Assembly: GCA_963965975.1 (NCBI GenBank)
Contig: OZ014412.1
Span: 11,608,849 to 11,672,848, forward strand
DNA: 64,000 nucleotides
Reading direction: 5' to 3'
Origin: Xestospongia bergquistia
Lineage: Eukaryota; Porifera; Demospongiae; Haplosclerida; Petrosiidae
Below, in pieces: positions 1 through 12,720 of this stretch. How positions within the stretch are numbered: the first letter of the stretch is position 1; each line of letters begins with the position of its first letter. The notes beneath the pieces are model-generated. The model saw nothing but the letters and a program-made list of their open reading frames with translations, was not told the origin of the DNA and searched no databases. The position numbers and the translations under genes were made by a program.

Positions 1-760
1 TTTGCTTATTGTATTAAACTCTTTAATTCAACAGCTAGGAGTAATTTATGAGGGTCTCCATCTGTCTAGTCTTCTTTAGGCTTTTTATTACTATATATGA
101 GCAGTTTCATGTAAGTCTGCATTTACTCTCTCCACTTTGTCTTCATTGAGTCAATCTTCTTTAAACTAGTAGACTTCATTAACTTGCGTATGATGTTGTA
201 TACCAATAACACATTATTGAATTTCTGGTAATAAAATGAATACTATAAGAAGTACATGTGCTATCTTTTACAACACTGATCTCCACCACTAAACTTGAAT
301 GTACAATGCACATTCTCTCGAATCACTCTACGTATGCATTAATAATATATACAATTCTGTAGGCTTTCTCATAACTTTTAATATATGCCCATATAATAAT
401 AATATGAGACATAAGGACATAATTGTCTGAACTAACCACATAACAGACACCATTTATATGTTCAATACCACCTTCTGGTATAATAGTGAACCATCAATCT
501 TTTAAAAAATTTGGAACTCAAATTTTGAAAATAAACAAAAATTCAAAGAAAACCTCAAAACACTTTTCTATAAAATTCACCAGATGGTATTATTTTAACC
601 CATTTTAGGAAATTTCCTAACGTCAACGCTACATTTTAAAATTTTTCTGAACATGTTAACATTCTTATAAATAATACATATCATGCACAGTGAAAAAACC
701 TGATCTTGTCTACCTACTAAACAAGTTGGTGCTAGAAGAGTTATACCTTGCTATCTGATT
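1..760. repeat. Diverged dispersed repeat, copy 1 (partner at 13578-14330)
   Basis: This stretch aligns by eye along its length with 13578-14330 in the same orientation. Shared blocks include GTAATTTATGAGGGTCT, the phrase around GGCTTTTT, the run around CACCTTCTGGTATAATA and GTTGGTGCTAGAAGA near the end. Small indels and frequent substitutions show an old duplication. No open coding segment is visible. It may be an old segmental duplication carried along with the local gene family, or an unclassified interspersed repeat. Confidence 0.7.
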
Positions 761-951
761 GTTGTCAGAGCAGTGACTACTAACATAAGTCCAAACAATA
801 TAACAACTGACAATTTATGGAGTTTGCATTAGTTAAACTGATCTAGGAAATACATTAACACTATGATAACTATATGCATGCCATATTATCTCTCACTTAC
901 ATAAGTTAGTTTCCCTTTCTGTTCCTACTCTTAATACTTCACGCCCACTCA

Positions 952-1085
952 TATTATATATAGCCAGTGTATACTCTTATTAATAATGTATATGATTGTA
1001 TGTCATAATACACAGTTGATTACTGCTGAATATTTTGATTTGTCTTTTATTGAATGTTGTATTATCAGGCACGACATCCATATTT
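952..1085. repeat. Dispersed repeat, copy with partner at 41943-42087
   Basis: About 135 bases resemble 41943-42087, sharing CCAGTGTATA, CTTATTAATAATGTAT and GACATCCATA blocks. A further block near 1335-1390 (GGTAGTAGCATTTCCAGTAA) resembles 42675-42735, so the two regions probably share a longer, broken ancestor of several hundred bases. No coding content is seen. Confidence 0.6.
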
Positions 1086-1436
1086 TGCTACAAAACATAT
1101 ATAGTTATATAAATAATACACTTAACAATACAACAGAAACCAATATATATACTTGTTCAACAGTATATGTGACTAATGCACTAACTAAAACCATATAGAA
1201 CTAATGAAGAAACTAAGATTATAAATGTGCTTTCCAACCATAAGAAAATTAATGAACATAATATGCTATTTCAACAATATATATTTAAGTACATGACAAG
1301 TATAGTTATATGTTATCCGAATATGTTCAATTTAGCAAATGAAAGTGAATGACTGAAGGTAAAGATAAGGTAGTAGCATTTCCAGTAAGTATACCAATGG
1401 TGATAGTAAGTATCTCTGAGAAAACATTCTTCCAGT

Positions 1437-1970
1437 CACAAGAGCTTTTCAGTTTAATGCCCCAATTGTTGATACTACTGACAATTGGAGTACTTTAAAT
1501 CTCCATGATATATGATCATTAATGTCATATGCTTTAATTTTTTAAAACAAATAAACTTGTTACAGAAAGAATGTCCCACTAATTGGTTGATTTAACCATT
1601 ATATGATTGCATACATTGTGTAATCAGATTATTTGATACCGTTTTGATTTGTCATTTTCTCATGAGAATAGTGGAGCCACTGTTAACTGCCTTGATTCTA
1701 ATAAAAATAGTCTTATCTCCTATGATGATTGGCTAATCCATATGAGGGTCCTCAATTTTGGCTCAATGCAGGAAATGAGACAAGCATTTGATTAATTGGA
1801 TAATAATAATGGTGATGGTGAGTTGAGCTGGGAAGAGTTTCTTCCAGTCACAAGAGCTTTCTGGTTTAATCCTCCAGTTGATGTTCCTACTGACATCATA
1901 TATAGACCAGTTAACTATAATAGAGTACTTGAAATTTCCACGATATGTGATTATTTATTTTTGTGTTAAA
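1437..1970 (+). pseudogene. EF-hand gene fragments (decayed)
   Basis: Two partial copies of one EF-hand exon lie here. At about 1700-1970 the plus strand reads YDDWLIHMRVLNFGS, then a helix (EMRQAFD), an in-frame stop, and the loop NNNGDGELSWEEF followed by LPVTRAFWFNP. At 1437-1500 only the tail (FLPVTRAFQFN) is kept. The reading matches the better-preserved copy at 3463-3712 (YDEWFICIRLLNFS ... TNSGGKLSLEEF). The loop seems to carry one extra asparagine codon from a short AAT run. The stop and missing neighbours mark it as non-functional; the family would be a small calcium-binding EF-hand protein. Confidence 0.6.
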
Positions 1971-2904
1971 AAAATTGTAACAAACATGTTGTAGATAAGA
2001 TGTCTACAATAGCTATCATACAAGTCAAGTTGATGAATCATATGCATTCCTTTGTGACCTTTGGATACAGCATAATGTATTGTCTGATAATAAAATGTAT
2101 CGCTGTTAAAATAAACTGGTTTTTACCAATTCATGGTCACTTTTATGCCTACAAAATACATTGAAAAGTGTAGACAACATATATTGTTTTAGTTACTAAT
2201 ATAATTACAGTGTAATTGCAGATTATGTAAAAAAAAACTTTTCAGAAAAGACACATAATTATGTAGAATGCAGGACTGTACTGTTATTATATCTTCAATA
2301 ATAGCAGCCCTCATACATAGGACAAACATCCATGAAAGTTCTTTTATAAAATATTGAAATGAGACACTAATCATTGTGCTTTTGGATTTAGGGAATGGAG
2401 ATCAGTAGTGTATGGATAGTATGCATATTCATTATAGTATTCATTTTATTGCAAATTCAATGAAGTGTATTATTACAGAAGACAATACACAAATTATTGA
2501 AGTCTGTTGCCTTAAAATTAATTGATTCAATTAAGAAAAATTAGAGAGATTAAATACAGACTTACATGAAATTGTTCACATAAACAAATAAAAAGCACAC
2601 AAAAGACCAGACAGAAAAGAAATTCTTATATAATACTACTAACTAATAGATTTTGTGCTTATTAATGCTGGATGGAAATGTGGTCCATTATTTGTAATAG
2701 CTTTCATTGAGGACTACTCATAGACATCACTAATCATGGATACCTGAAATGATTACCTTGGATCATGGTAACCTGGACCCATAGTTTTATTTTATGATAT
2801 AAGCACTGAAATAATTATGTAACATCACTTTCATAGCAATTAAACTTTTTGCTTATCATGCTATTCCTTAATGATATATATATATTTAAACTGAAGCCAC
2901 ACAC

Positions 2905-3074
2905 ACACCCATATATACTATTGGGGATACGTGCTACATAATTATAGTTAATTAGCTATACGTTTAATTAAATCACTCTACTCAATCACGATCGCATGAA
3001 TCTAATGTTTGCTTTCAGATAACGGCAATGTTAAGGAGACTACTAATAACTATTTCACAAAAAAGATATCCTCT
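2905..3074 (+). repeat. 170-bp direct duplication, copy 1
   Basis: This copy matches 3848-4017 over 170 bases without gaps at an offset of 943, with two visible mismatches (TTGGGG/TTGAGG and GCTTTCAG/GCTCTCAG). It contains the promoter-proximal sequence and the first codons of the EF-hand gene starting at 3028. Confidence 0.95.
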
Positions 3075-3712
3075 TGTGCGTGCTCGTTTTGTTCTTACTT
3101 CTAAGCAGTACTCGATATCTGTCAATGATGAGTCATGGGCTAACATAAGAGGAATTTTAAAGAATCTTTGGCCTCGAAGAGAATGAGAAAGTAAGTCTTA
3201 AACATGTATATAAAGTAATAGAGAGGCTGGACAAAGAGAAGACACTTGATCCTAATGATGTCAAAGCTGCTAAAAACTGGTAATATTTTTCTTATATTTT
3301 AAAAATGTTATAAATTATGAAAAATAGTTTCATGAACTTATGAACTTTCTTGGAATTACTGATAGAAAGGAAATGACATTTCAAGAATATTTTGAAATAT
3401 AAAAACAAACAATGAGGTTTATTCAATATTTAATTAACTTCAATAATGACATATTAGTGTCTTTAGTTAACACTCATTTCACTTTCTGATGAACTTAATG
3501 AGGCTCTATTTAACATTTCGTATGACGAGTGGTTTATTTGTATAAGGCTCCTCAACTTTAGTACATCAGAAGAAATAAAGCAAGTATTTGATGCATTAGA
3601 TACCAATTCTGGTGGAAAACTGAGCCTGGAAGAGTTTGTTCCTATCACAAGAGGATTCTTTCTCAACACTTCTGAGGCTGCTACTAGTGATAAATTGTTT
3701 GGGTCATCCTAA
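3028..3712 (+). pseudogene. Small EF-hand protein gene with a frameshift, probable mitochondrial presequence
   Basis: The ATG at 3028 opens MLRRLLITISQKRYPLVRAR, an Arg/Ser-rich, acid-free start that looks like a mitochondrial targeting peptide. The frame runs on to GILKNLWPRRE and a TGA. One base offset restores a continuation (RIFGLEENEKVSLKHVYKV ... DPNDVKAAKNW) up to a GT donor near 3281, so a single-base insertion in the AAA run near 3153 probably broke the gene. A second exon (about 3451-3712) gives ISYDEWFICIRLLNFS and an EF-hand loop D-T-N-S-G-G-K-L-S-L-E-E, ending at TAA 3710-3712. The organisation resembles small sarcoplasmic-type EF-hand proteins. The frameshift could also be an assembly error, in which case this is a real two-exon gene. 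Confidence 0.5.
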
Positions 3713-3847
3713 ATAATCTAAACGTAATATGACATGATAAATTTTAGCCCTTTTATCAATGTATATATTGTCAAGTCAATTAAGAACGTTTCTATTCAGA
3801 TATTGATTCACTTATAAATATAGTCAAAGTTAATCTTTGACTCTAAT

Positions 3848-4017
3848 ACACCCATATATACTATTGAGGATACGTGCTACATAATTATAGTTAATTAGCT
3901 ATACGTTTAATTAAATCACTCTACTCAATCACGATCGCATGAATCTAATGTTTGCTCTCAGATAACGGCAATGTTAAGGAGACTACTAATAACTATTTCA
4001 CAAAAAAGATATCCTCT
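3848..4017 (+). repeat. 170-bp direct duplication, copy 2
   Basis: This is the second copy of 2905-3074. It carries the same ATG and the first ~16 codons (MLRRLLITISQKRYPL), but the homology stops abruptly after ATCCTCT and no downstream exon follows. It is a 5' fragment of the EF-hand gene. Confidence 0.95.
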
Positions 4018-5744
4018 GGTGATCATAACAATGTAATAGCATATGATGTTTGAGTTTTCAGAGGTGAATACCTCTTATTAGTACTAATATACATTATGAA
4101 CAAAGATGTTGTATTTGACAAATTCACATCATACCTTGTATATATCACCTTGTACCCAGGCGTTCTTGACAGAAGAGAACACCTGGTAACTACTGCTTCC
4201 GCATACGCTTTCCATGTACATATTGTCTGAAATCTTTTTCATTTCGAAGGGACTATTTCCTCATATGAGAAATGACCACATTGAAGAAAAAACGGTAACA
4301 ATGACAGTCTCGATTGTAGTGAATGTGACTCCAGGTCAGTTTGAATAGATTGATTTGTATAATTGACATGATTATTTCGGTTTCCAACAATCCTTGTTTT
4401 GCTATAATATCTTAAAAGTGAAGACAATAATGGAAATTATAATTTAAAACTTCTACTTTGTTAACTTTGAAGAGTTTAGGACATGGAAAGCAACTGAAGA
4501 GGAGGAATGTAAATCCTACTATATATGTACAGCATTCATCATGTTGAATGTATGGAGCTATACTATACTGAAACAGGTCAGGAAAAGTAAAGGTTTGAGG
4601 AAAAGGTGAGTGACAACTTAAGAGCCAAGACATACTTAAAATTCATCAACAACTAAGTTTAGTGAGTGTGAAAAAAAGATACAAATGATCTCTTTAGCAC
4701 GTGTCCTTGGGTTGTAGAAATAGCAGAAATGTCATACAATCTTATACCTTCGTTCGACTTCCAAGACATAGAACAGTCAGAAATTAAAGCATGAATGATC
4801 TTGCCAAGGATGATTTTATACTAGTATTACAAATTGAGTTTCATAAAGATACAAAGATGTAATATGTCAGCAAGTTCATTTTAATTGTGCAACACATGGC
4901 AGCACCCAGTACAACTTCCAATTAATATCCATACTTGTAATAGATCACTTTGGAGAAAGATTACCTGTAGCATGAGCCATAAGCAATCAAGAAGGTGTCA
5001 TATTATTGGCACAGTTTTTTAAGGCTGTACATATATACATTTGTAGGAGATATTGAAACAACATATTTCATGTCTGATTGTGCAGAGCAATATTATAATG
5101 TATAGTCTGGTGTTTACAGTGCCGACAACACTAAAAGTTTGTTCTGATGTTTGACTCAAAGCAAGTTATGAACAGAAGAACAGTACTAATATAAAATTTT
5201 GGACAATATAAACATGAAAACGTGAGGTTGACATAGTTGTTAAAACAACTTTTTTAATTACAAAAATATAAATACAAATAGTGTAGAGAAACAAGAATAA
5301 ACAGAAAAATATTACAGAAATTATTGATACTTGAATACTGAAAAGTTAAGGGCAATAAAAGTAAATTAATGCAGTAAGACCAAAAGTAATGCAGCAAAGA
5401 TAAAGCTATCTGCATTCAATGGTAGAGCGAATAATTATAATAATCTTAGGTGTGTCTTTCATTATGGGGTATGATAACGGTCTGTGCCTAATGGCTTGTA
5501 GTGCACCAAGTAATTTCTCTGCTGCGCTATTCTATGAACTAAAAGCAGCTAGAAAGAATAAATCTATTTTTTCATGTTCACATACTTCAAGTTCTCTTAT
5601 TCATGATAAATCACAAGCTTAGTTTTGTTGGCACGGAGAAGAACTGTTTCGTGTTAATAATAAGTCCTTTAGTAGCTCTAATGATGGATAAACCAATTAT
5701 TTATGAAGGCAGTCATTTTGGATTTCAATTATATGGAACAAGTG
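4018..5744. other. Gene-poor AT-rich stretch
   Basis: No recognisable gene was found. A 67-codon plus-strand open frame at 5419-5622 begins with a hydrophobic stretch (IIIIILGVSFIM), but it shows no family signature and no conserved partner in the window. Confidence 0.4.
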
Positions 5745-5940
5745 TAACATAGTATAGCACTAAGTGGAACACCCAAACACAATAAGTAAATACCTGTACA
5801 TGTGTGGGTGTTGTTAATGTTCTCTTTAAAGTGTTTATCTTTCCTTATTTGTCTATATCTTATTTTATCCTCAAGTAATAATACTCTTCCGTCTATAACA
5901 AATCCGTCCTTTAGTAAAGACATAAATATTGTATGACCAA
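5745..5940. repeat. Diverged direct repeat, copy 1 (partner 6951-7130)
   Basis: It aligns with 6951-7130 in the same orientation, sharing ACACAATAA, GGTGTT, TTTTATC-TCAA, CTCTT-CC and AGACATA blocks in order. Similarity is roughly three quarters by eye. The two copies flank the GABA-B-like fragment at 6055-6625, which suggests they belong to the duplicated receptor neighbourhood. Confidence 0.55.
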
Positions 5941-6054
5941 TAACAACTAAACCTATATAAACTAGCTATGCCTAATTTGATCTTGTATACAGCTGAGTTT
6001 TTACACAATGCATTGAAAATTTTAATTACTTCTAGAAATTTATTTTCATTTATG

Positions 6055-6625
6055 TAATAATAGAAATCTGGCCATCCATTGAACTTGATAACAGTAGTAA
6101 AAGTTAGATTTGAATAACAGGTTCATAACAAGGATCTAGCTGGTAGTACTTCATTGATTGTTTAACAGTGTCAGGTGTACATGATATTTAGGAATTATCA
6201 AAGCAATAAAATAATATTAATGACAAAACTAATGTATGACCACAATAGCAGAATAACTGTTCATTGTACATACAAATTGATCTTACCAGTGGCATATTCT
6301 GATATTCAGCCATATCTATCAGAGCATCAGTACTTTAGTAGGTAGAGAAGAGACTCCATTAATGATAGGGTTAAAAAGAAAAGTATTTTATTCACAAGAA
6401 TGCTTTTTGTTATACTAATACCTTTAAATCGATAATTTATAACTTATATCATGGTACAATGTCTTCATACTCCACATTTTCAGTGGCTTTTTCAACAACT
6501 TTTACTGCTTCAGTAAAATTATACTGACACAAATCATGGTACACAAATAGAAATCCAAGACTATAAGGAGATCGTTTGATAATTGGTATACATAATCAAT
6601 ATGAGAGTAGCTAAACAGAGAGTAC
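6055..6625 (-). pseudogene. GABA-B-like receptor fragment (first three exons, decayed)
   Basis: Three blocks match, in order and on the same strand, the first three exons of the intact receptor at 7712-12110. The block 6430-6620 matches exon 1 (signal-peptide region), 6280-6385 matches exon 2 (plus-strand GGCATATTCTGATATTC against GGCACATTTTGATATTC), and 6060-6190 matches exon 3 (CATCCATTGAACTTGATAAC against CATCCATAGAACTTGATAAC). The reading frames are broken by stops and indels, and the rest of the gene is absent. This is a 5' fragment of a tandem paralogue. Confidence 0.75.
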
Positions 6626-6950
6626 TTAAAAATACATTTCATATTTCAGAAATAAATGAATTGCAATATAAAATATTATTTTACATAGATGGGGTTTACT
6701 TAGGGTTAATAACTATTTATCAATTACTCAGGAAACTAGTTACTGTCATTAATTACCACATTATTGAATGATATCAAAAAGACTAACAAGTGATATTTAT
6801 ACAATTATAAATTAAGTGAAATCCTATATTGAACATTATAAGTATAAATAGTTTAATGTGCTGGTCTAAAGTTTAGTTATAACATTAAGATAATAATATA
6901 ATAATCCTATAATATATAAATTTTGTAAATTGAGTCTACCTGTACAGCAT

Positions 6951-7130
6951 CGATCAAGAAAAACATCAACACACAATAAATACTTGACAATATAGGTGTT
7001 ATTAAATTTCTAAAACCTTTCCTCAATTTTGTTTCTTTGTCTTACTATCTTATTATTTTATCGTCAAACGTTAATTCTCTTGCCTCCATATATAGTAACT
7101 CTATCTTTAAATAGACATACATGATGATAC
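6951..7130. repeat. Diverged direct repeat, copy 2 (partner 5745-5940)
   Basis: This is the second copy of the repeat described at 5745-5940. No coding function is evident. Confidence 0.55.
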
Positions 7131-7711
7131 TGAGCTATCTATTTTGTTTGTATTAGATAATTCAGAAGTTGTAAATTAATGGTGTGATGTATATGGATGA
7201 AGTCAATTACATTGTATTACAAAAAAGCTTTTACGTACACACTAACATAATGATGTAATGTATAAACAAATGCAGCTTATTTTTAATTCTTATTATGTGT
7301 GCAGTATTTTATTATTAAAAACAACAGGAGTTTGCCTTTAAAAAAACTGTTTGGTTCTCCATTAGTCATATCAATTACTGCAATCACTCAATTAATTATG
7401 ATAAATACAAAATCCTACAAAATTATAATTTTTTGTTTAACACTAAAGTGTGTGAATATTTTGATAGTAAAAAATATTACACAATTTTCAAAGAAATTTA
7501 ATGATGAAGTATATTGGTTGTTAATTGTGTCTTACCTTGATATCTTCTAAGATTACTAACAAAAAACACTATATTAAAATGCATACATAAATGTATTATT
7601 TTAGATATTAAAACAAATGGCTAAACTAGTTATAATAACTTGTTAGGGACATATATAAAAATATATTCCCCTATGTTAAAGTTTGCTATGCATATTATTA
7701 TTAGTTTTGCT
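7131..7711. other. Intergenic AT-rich region downstream of the GABA-B-like gene
   Basis: No gene is recognised. A plus-strand frame at 7299-7550 (83 codons) is Lys/Ile-rich and low in complexity, as expected by chance in AT-rich sequence. Confidence 0.4.
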
Positions 7712-10700
7712 TTAGTCCATTAGAATATATTGTGATGCACACATGTTTGAAACTGTATGTACTTCTTTGTTGTGTTCTTTCTCTTCAAACACCCTCTTAC
7801 CATTTGGATCTTTATATAAAGACCACATCTAATCAATAGAAAATGAAATAATGAAAGTATAAGAATATACAACCTTTGGAACAAACGTCAAAATTATAAC
7901 ACCAGTTGCTCCAAACAATAGTGCTATTACTTTAAGACCATCTCCTATATTACTGTAGTCTCCGAGAAAACATGAAGAGATGAAATTAACAACACATGTT
8001 ATAGTCACAATGAAGACAATATCAATTACATCTTTAGAGTCATTAACTGCCTTTATTGTAATATTACGAATTTTGAGAGCCAATATTACAACTATGACTT
8101 CAAGAATTCCAATATAAAAAGTAAATAAGACAGTCCAAATATGAGAACCTGTTCTGTAGCACTTTATTGTATAATATTCAACAAGAATTCCCCTTTTCTA
8201 AAATAAAAATAACAAAATTTTTCAATTAATATTCTTAAAGTTAGCTCACATTTTTCTCTGGAGGATATTCCTTGTCTTTATAATTATAATATGGACTAGA
8301 TCCTGATTGTGGAATAGCTGTCTTAATTGTTAGCAATAATATCATAATAGACACAATGATAAGAACTATTATTAATAGATGCTTGTCTGTCAATATCTAA
8401 ACAAAAATAATAGTTGTTGATATTATTGAATATATAAAAAATACAATAAATAGGTATACCTTTTTTTTAGAAGTAGGATTATATATAAATATATAACAGA
8501 CTCTTATTAATTTAGCCAAAATTGTTCCAAAGACTAAAGTCACTGCAATACCTTGCAACCATTGAATTGTCTATGAAGAAAGTTTGAATACAATGTTTAA
8601 AAATTCTTTAAAATGCATTTAAACATTATTTCAATATGACTATAAGCACAATTACATATACAAACAAATTGTAATAACATTACATATTATAGAAGACATG
8701 GACATTCATAATAGTAATTATACTTACAGAACAAGCAACTCCATATATTTTCATACTTATTTTACTAATGGAAAAGAATAAAAATGAGCTATACATTATA
8801 AATACTCCCAGAATAATAAAATAGTTGAGATTAGGACTAGTAAGACGAATGATTCTATAATGTAAATATAATTATAACATTATATAAATTGTGTGATAAA
8901 TTACATACTTTCTTTTCCTAAAAACAATATTAAAAATTAGACAAATAATTGTGAATATAATACCAAATGATGACCATAAATACACAATAACTAATAATGC
9001 AGTTGACTTGGGTACATATTCTTTAATAGGAGAACCATCAAGTGGTAGACCAGCTAATATAGTTAAATTACAATAACACAATTGTTATTAGTTATTATAC
9101 CTGGCCAAACTGTAGAGTAATCTTCATTAGGTAAATATATTATATTACCACTGTTTATGTTAATAGTAGCATATTTCATTAATGACTCTATATGAATAAA
9201 TAGGAGTTTCAAAAACATGCACTTAATAATTATGTCTATTAATAAATATAATTTATAATCTTACTGTTCCTATATTGTAGTAAATATATTGTTCCTGAAG
9301 TCCTTATTCCTTTCTTAGTAAATGCTACATTGCCCTAAGTGTGGGGTTTATTATATAGGTGAAGATAGTATGAAGAAACTTATTAGCTCACAGTCTTTCC
9401 TATGAACTCAGTGTTCAAAAAGTTATATCTTAGTAGACAGTCAGTACCAGTAGTCCTGTTATATAATGGAGTGAATGGTCCTATACAGTTAATCTCATTA
9501 ACTGTATTATCATTAATCATATTTAGAGCTGTATTCAAAGCTAGTACAAGACTCCAAACAGCATCATAACCATAAGATGAAATACTGGATCTCTCATCTT
9601 CCTATAGACATATAGTACTTTATATTACAGTCATTTACTTCACTTACTTCAGTATATTGTTGTACAATTATCCCTCTTTCTACTACTTTAGTAAGTTGTT
9701 GTGTAGTACAGTGTACACTAGGATTAGATAAGACCAGTCTTCGTTATACCATCCATGTAGCAACCAACCATAGTCAGGATAATAGATCCCTTTACTGTAT
9801 GCCTAGAAACAATAAAGTTATGCTAAAGACCAAGTTATATTATTTATATATTGTCATTGTTTGATAAAGTACATATTGCTATAAGCTGACTAGCCAGATT
9901 AACCACTATGTTGTCAACAATGTGTCTTTTTTTTACCTGACATAGAATTTTTCTTGATGTTTCAATATTGGTATTAAGAAAAATTATTCTAGAATCATTA
10001 ACCTAAAGTTTAAAAACTATTAATTTACAACTTTGCAGCACAAACTTACAAACAGATCATTAATAACTGAAACATTGTCGTATGACCAAACATGAACTGC
10101 ATTATGTACATTGATATCATGAACTGTCAGAGTTTGTTTCAGATGATGTTCTAGCTGTACATTGAAAATAAAAAATAAATTATTAAGTATGCAACTACAT
10201 TATTTAAATTAGTAACGAATGATGAAAGATAATTATAATTATTACTAGAGCTATATATGATAGACAAGTACATTTATCTAAAATATCATATCTTGTATGT
10301 GTGTGCGTGTGTGTGTGACATCATAAGGCAGAGAGTATCAATGACATGATATCACTGTGATTACGTTCAGACAAGGAACTTAACATGACAGCACTGTATT
10401 CAGATATAACATTTACATCAATCAATGCTTTAATACACCATCAACCACAAATTGCTTGTGTTAATTATTTTCATAATACTCAAACCACAAATGATATCAA
10501 TTCAGAAATACTATGTCACTGTCCAACCTCTCACAAGTCATTTCCTCTCAAAACTAATTTCTTTTCAAAAGCCATTTTAGGTTCCATTTTGTAATAATAT
10601 TACATATCAATAAAGATAATATTTTTAAAGTCATAATCCTCAAAACTACTTTTGACTTCAAGATATAAAGCCACAAGTTTGTATTATCAAGAATTCATAA

Positions 10701-12110
10701 CCTAACTCAAACTATTAACTTATGATAATTTGATAGTAAAATAGTTTGTACAGAGATGACTTTATCAAGTGTAACACATGTCCACACTAAACTACAATGA
10801 ATGGCATTTTGTAGGTATGGACATCAAAATTTAACAAGTGATTTAGTAATCATATGCTAATGAAATTATTCTCAAACAGTAAACCTCTTATACTCACTTC
10901 TAAAAATGGCTTTTCCACTTCTGTAATAATAGATATCTGTGACCATCCATAGAACTTGATAACAGTAACTAAGGTCTGAATAACAGGTTCAACAGAAGGA
11001 TATAGTTGGTAATAGTACATTGATTGTTTAATAGTGTTAATTTGCTCAATTGTGTATGATATCTAAAAGAAAAAATAGCAAAATGTAATAAACAAGTCAT
11101 TATTACTCTTATTACCAAAACTAACTAAAGCTATGGGCTAAATGGATACTATATCAACAATAGTCATTACCTCTAGTACAACAACATTAGTCTGGTGTTC
11201 TCGCCCCTTCGCTTAGAAAGGAAAATCAATCTGAGGACAAGTGCATATAGAACTTGTACAGTAGGAAAGTGGATGTTGGCATACATAGACCTAAGCATGT
11301 GTACTTGACAAAGTGAAAACTTAAAATAGCTATAACCTTCAACATGCATTATCAACTCAAATGAAATAGACGCTAAGTGAAAAGGAGGAGGTCATAAGTG
11401 GACAAGGCATTTCTGTGGCCTGTAAGATTTTTGAGGCTGTACAAGTCCTATATGCATATTCTCTTTCATTCTAAGCAAAGGGACAGAAACACAAGCTCTA
11501 GCACAACATCATATTGTTAACTATAATTATTGATATACTCTACAAATTTTGTGTTTATCTCACAACCATAATTAATATAAATATACTAATCAAACTAATC
11601 TTTTTTATCAAATGCATTCTAAATAATCATGCAAGATGTTAAATGTTAATTAACACACTAATTTTAGTGATAATCATCTGAAGGGCTTACTAATGGCACA
11701 TTTTGATATTCTGATATATCCATCAAAATATTAGTAACTGGAGAACAGCTTCCACTAATGATAGCTATCAGAGGTTGTGATGGTATGGGATTTGCAATGT
11801 ACTTGAGTATCTCTTTAATAGCAGAAGATTCATTGAACTAAAAAAGCAAACAAGGTTTAGTGCTATTTCTTAATTATATACATACCTTTGAATCAATTAT
11901 TTCTAATTTATATTCCAATAAGAGATCATTAGACTGTACATCTTTTATTGCCTCTTGAGCACCATCAAGTGCCTCTGTAGAAGTGTGTTGAGATGAGCAT
12001 ACGAAGAGAACTTCAAGATTATGAGGAGATCCTTTGACTACTGGTATACATATCCATATTAGAGCAGCTAAACAGAGAATACCATAGATATTCATTTCAA
12101 AGTAAAACAA
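7712..12110 (-). CDS. GABA-B-like metabotropic receptor (class C GPCR), 15 exons
   Basis: Seven-transmembrane class C receptor with an extracellular periplasmic-binding-type ligand domain. In GABA-B receptors this domain binds the amino-acid transmitter and signals through Gi/o. Visible exons: 11886-12110, 11691-11837, 10898-11062, 10050-10154, 9937-10002, 9648-9802, 9392-9601, 9265-9334, 9101-9187, 8909-9053, 8728-8854, 8460-8570, 8250-8396, 7874-8197 and 7712-7828, all with GT-AG borders. Exon 1 holds a signal peptide (ILCLAALIWICIPVV). Ligand-domain hallmarks are FYGWSQISIIT, SSYGYDAVWSLVLALN and FTKKGIRTSGTI. TM1 lies in 8909-9053, TM2-TM4 in the next three exons, TM5-TM7 in 7874-8197, and a short tail (WSLYKDPNGKRVF) ends at TAA 7712. 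Exon 6 changes frame near 9740 (NEDW to SNPSVHC), which is either a real lesion or an assembly error. Fragments of paralogues flank the gene. Ligand unknown. Confidence 0.88.
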
Positions 12111-12357
12111 AAGTCACAGTAAAAATTAGAGACAGAAATTATACAGTGGTGGTGACGATTGCCATGGAAACCTTTCATGTGCCACAACAATTAATTAGAT
12201 TAGCAGTACAAAATGAATAATTCATAATATATATTACAAACTACTCTTGTATGATGATGGTCATTTCAGAACCTCCTACTTTATAAGTATGAAGATAGAG
12301 CATGTTTGTAAGTCTTGTTAGTACACTTTAAGAAGACAACATCAACAAATGAGTAAT

Positions 12358-12382
12358 ATGTATATATATATATATATATTTA
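12358..12382. repeat. AT-rich dinucleotide microsatellite
   Basis: A short run of alternating TA/AT lies upstream of the GABA-B-like gene. It is simple sequence without further signals. Confidence 0.8.
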
Positions 12383-12604
12383 TTGTAATGCTTTTTTAAA
12401 TAAATGTATAATATAAGACCAGATTAGATTAAAATTATGTATGCATTACAATAATAATAATGTTAAACAAGGCCATGTTATATAGGGAGATAAAATAATA
12501 AAGTACTTGTGAAATTATTAATATTATTAACACAATGTAGGGATTAATCCTACACAATAAAATAGCTAATAGTAATTAGAAACGAAAGAAATTGTAGGAC
12601 ATTG

Positions 12605-12720
12605 TTGGAGACATGTTAGTTTTGCTTTATCTGTCTATCAGAATACATTGCTAATGTACAATGGTTTGGTGCTTGATGTACTCCGTTGCCAATATCCACG
12701 AGGACTTTAACTATGAAATT
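12605..12720 (-). pseudogene. 3'-end fragment of a second GABA-B-like receptor
   Basis: The plus strand here (TAGTTTTGCTTTATCTGTC ... GATGTACTCCGTTGCC) aligns with the last exon and stop region of the intact receptor (TAGTTTTGCTTTAGTCCAT ... TATGTACTTCTTTGTTG at 7702-7780). It is a trace of an upstream paralogue's end, with the frame no longer intact. With the fragment at 6055-6625 it shows that the receptor belonged to a head-to-tail array. Confidence 0.5.
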
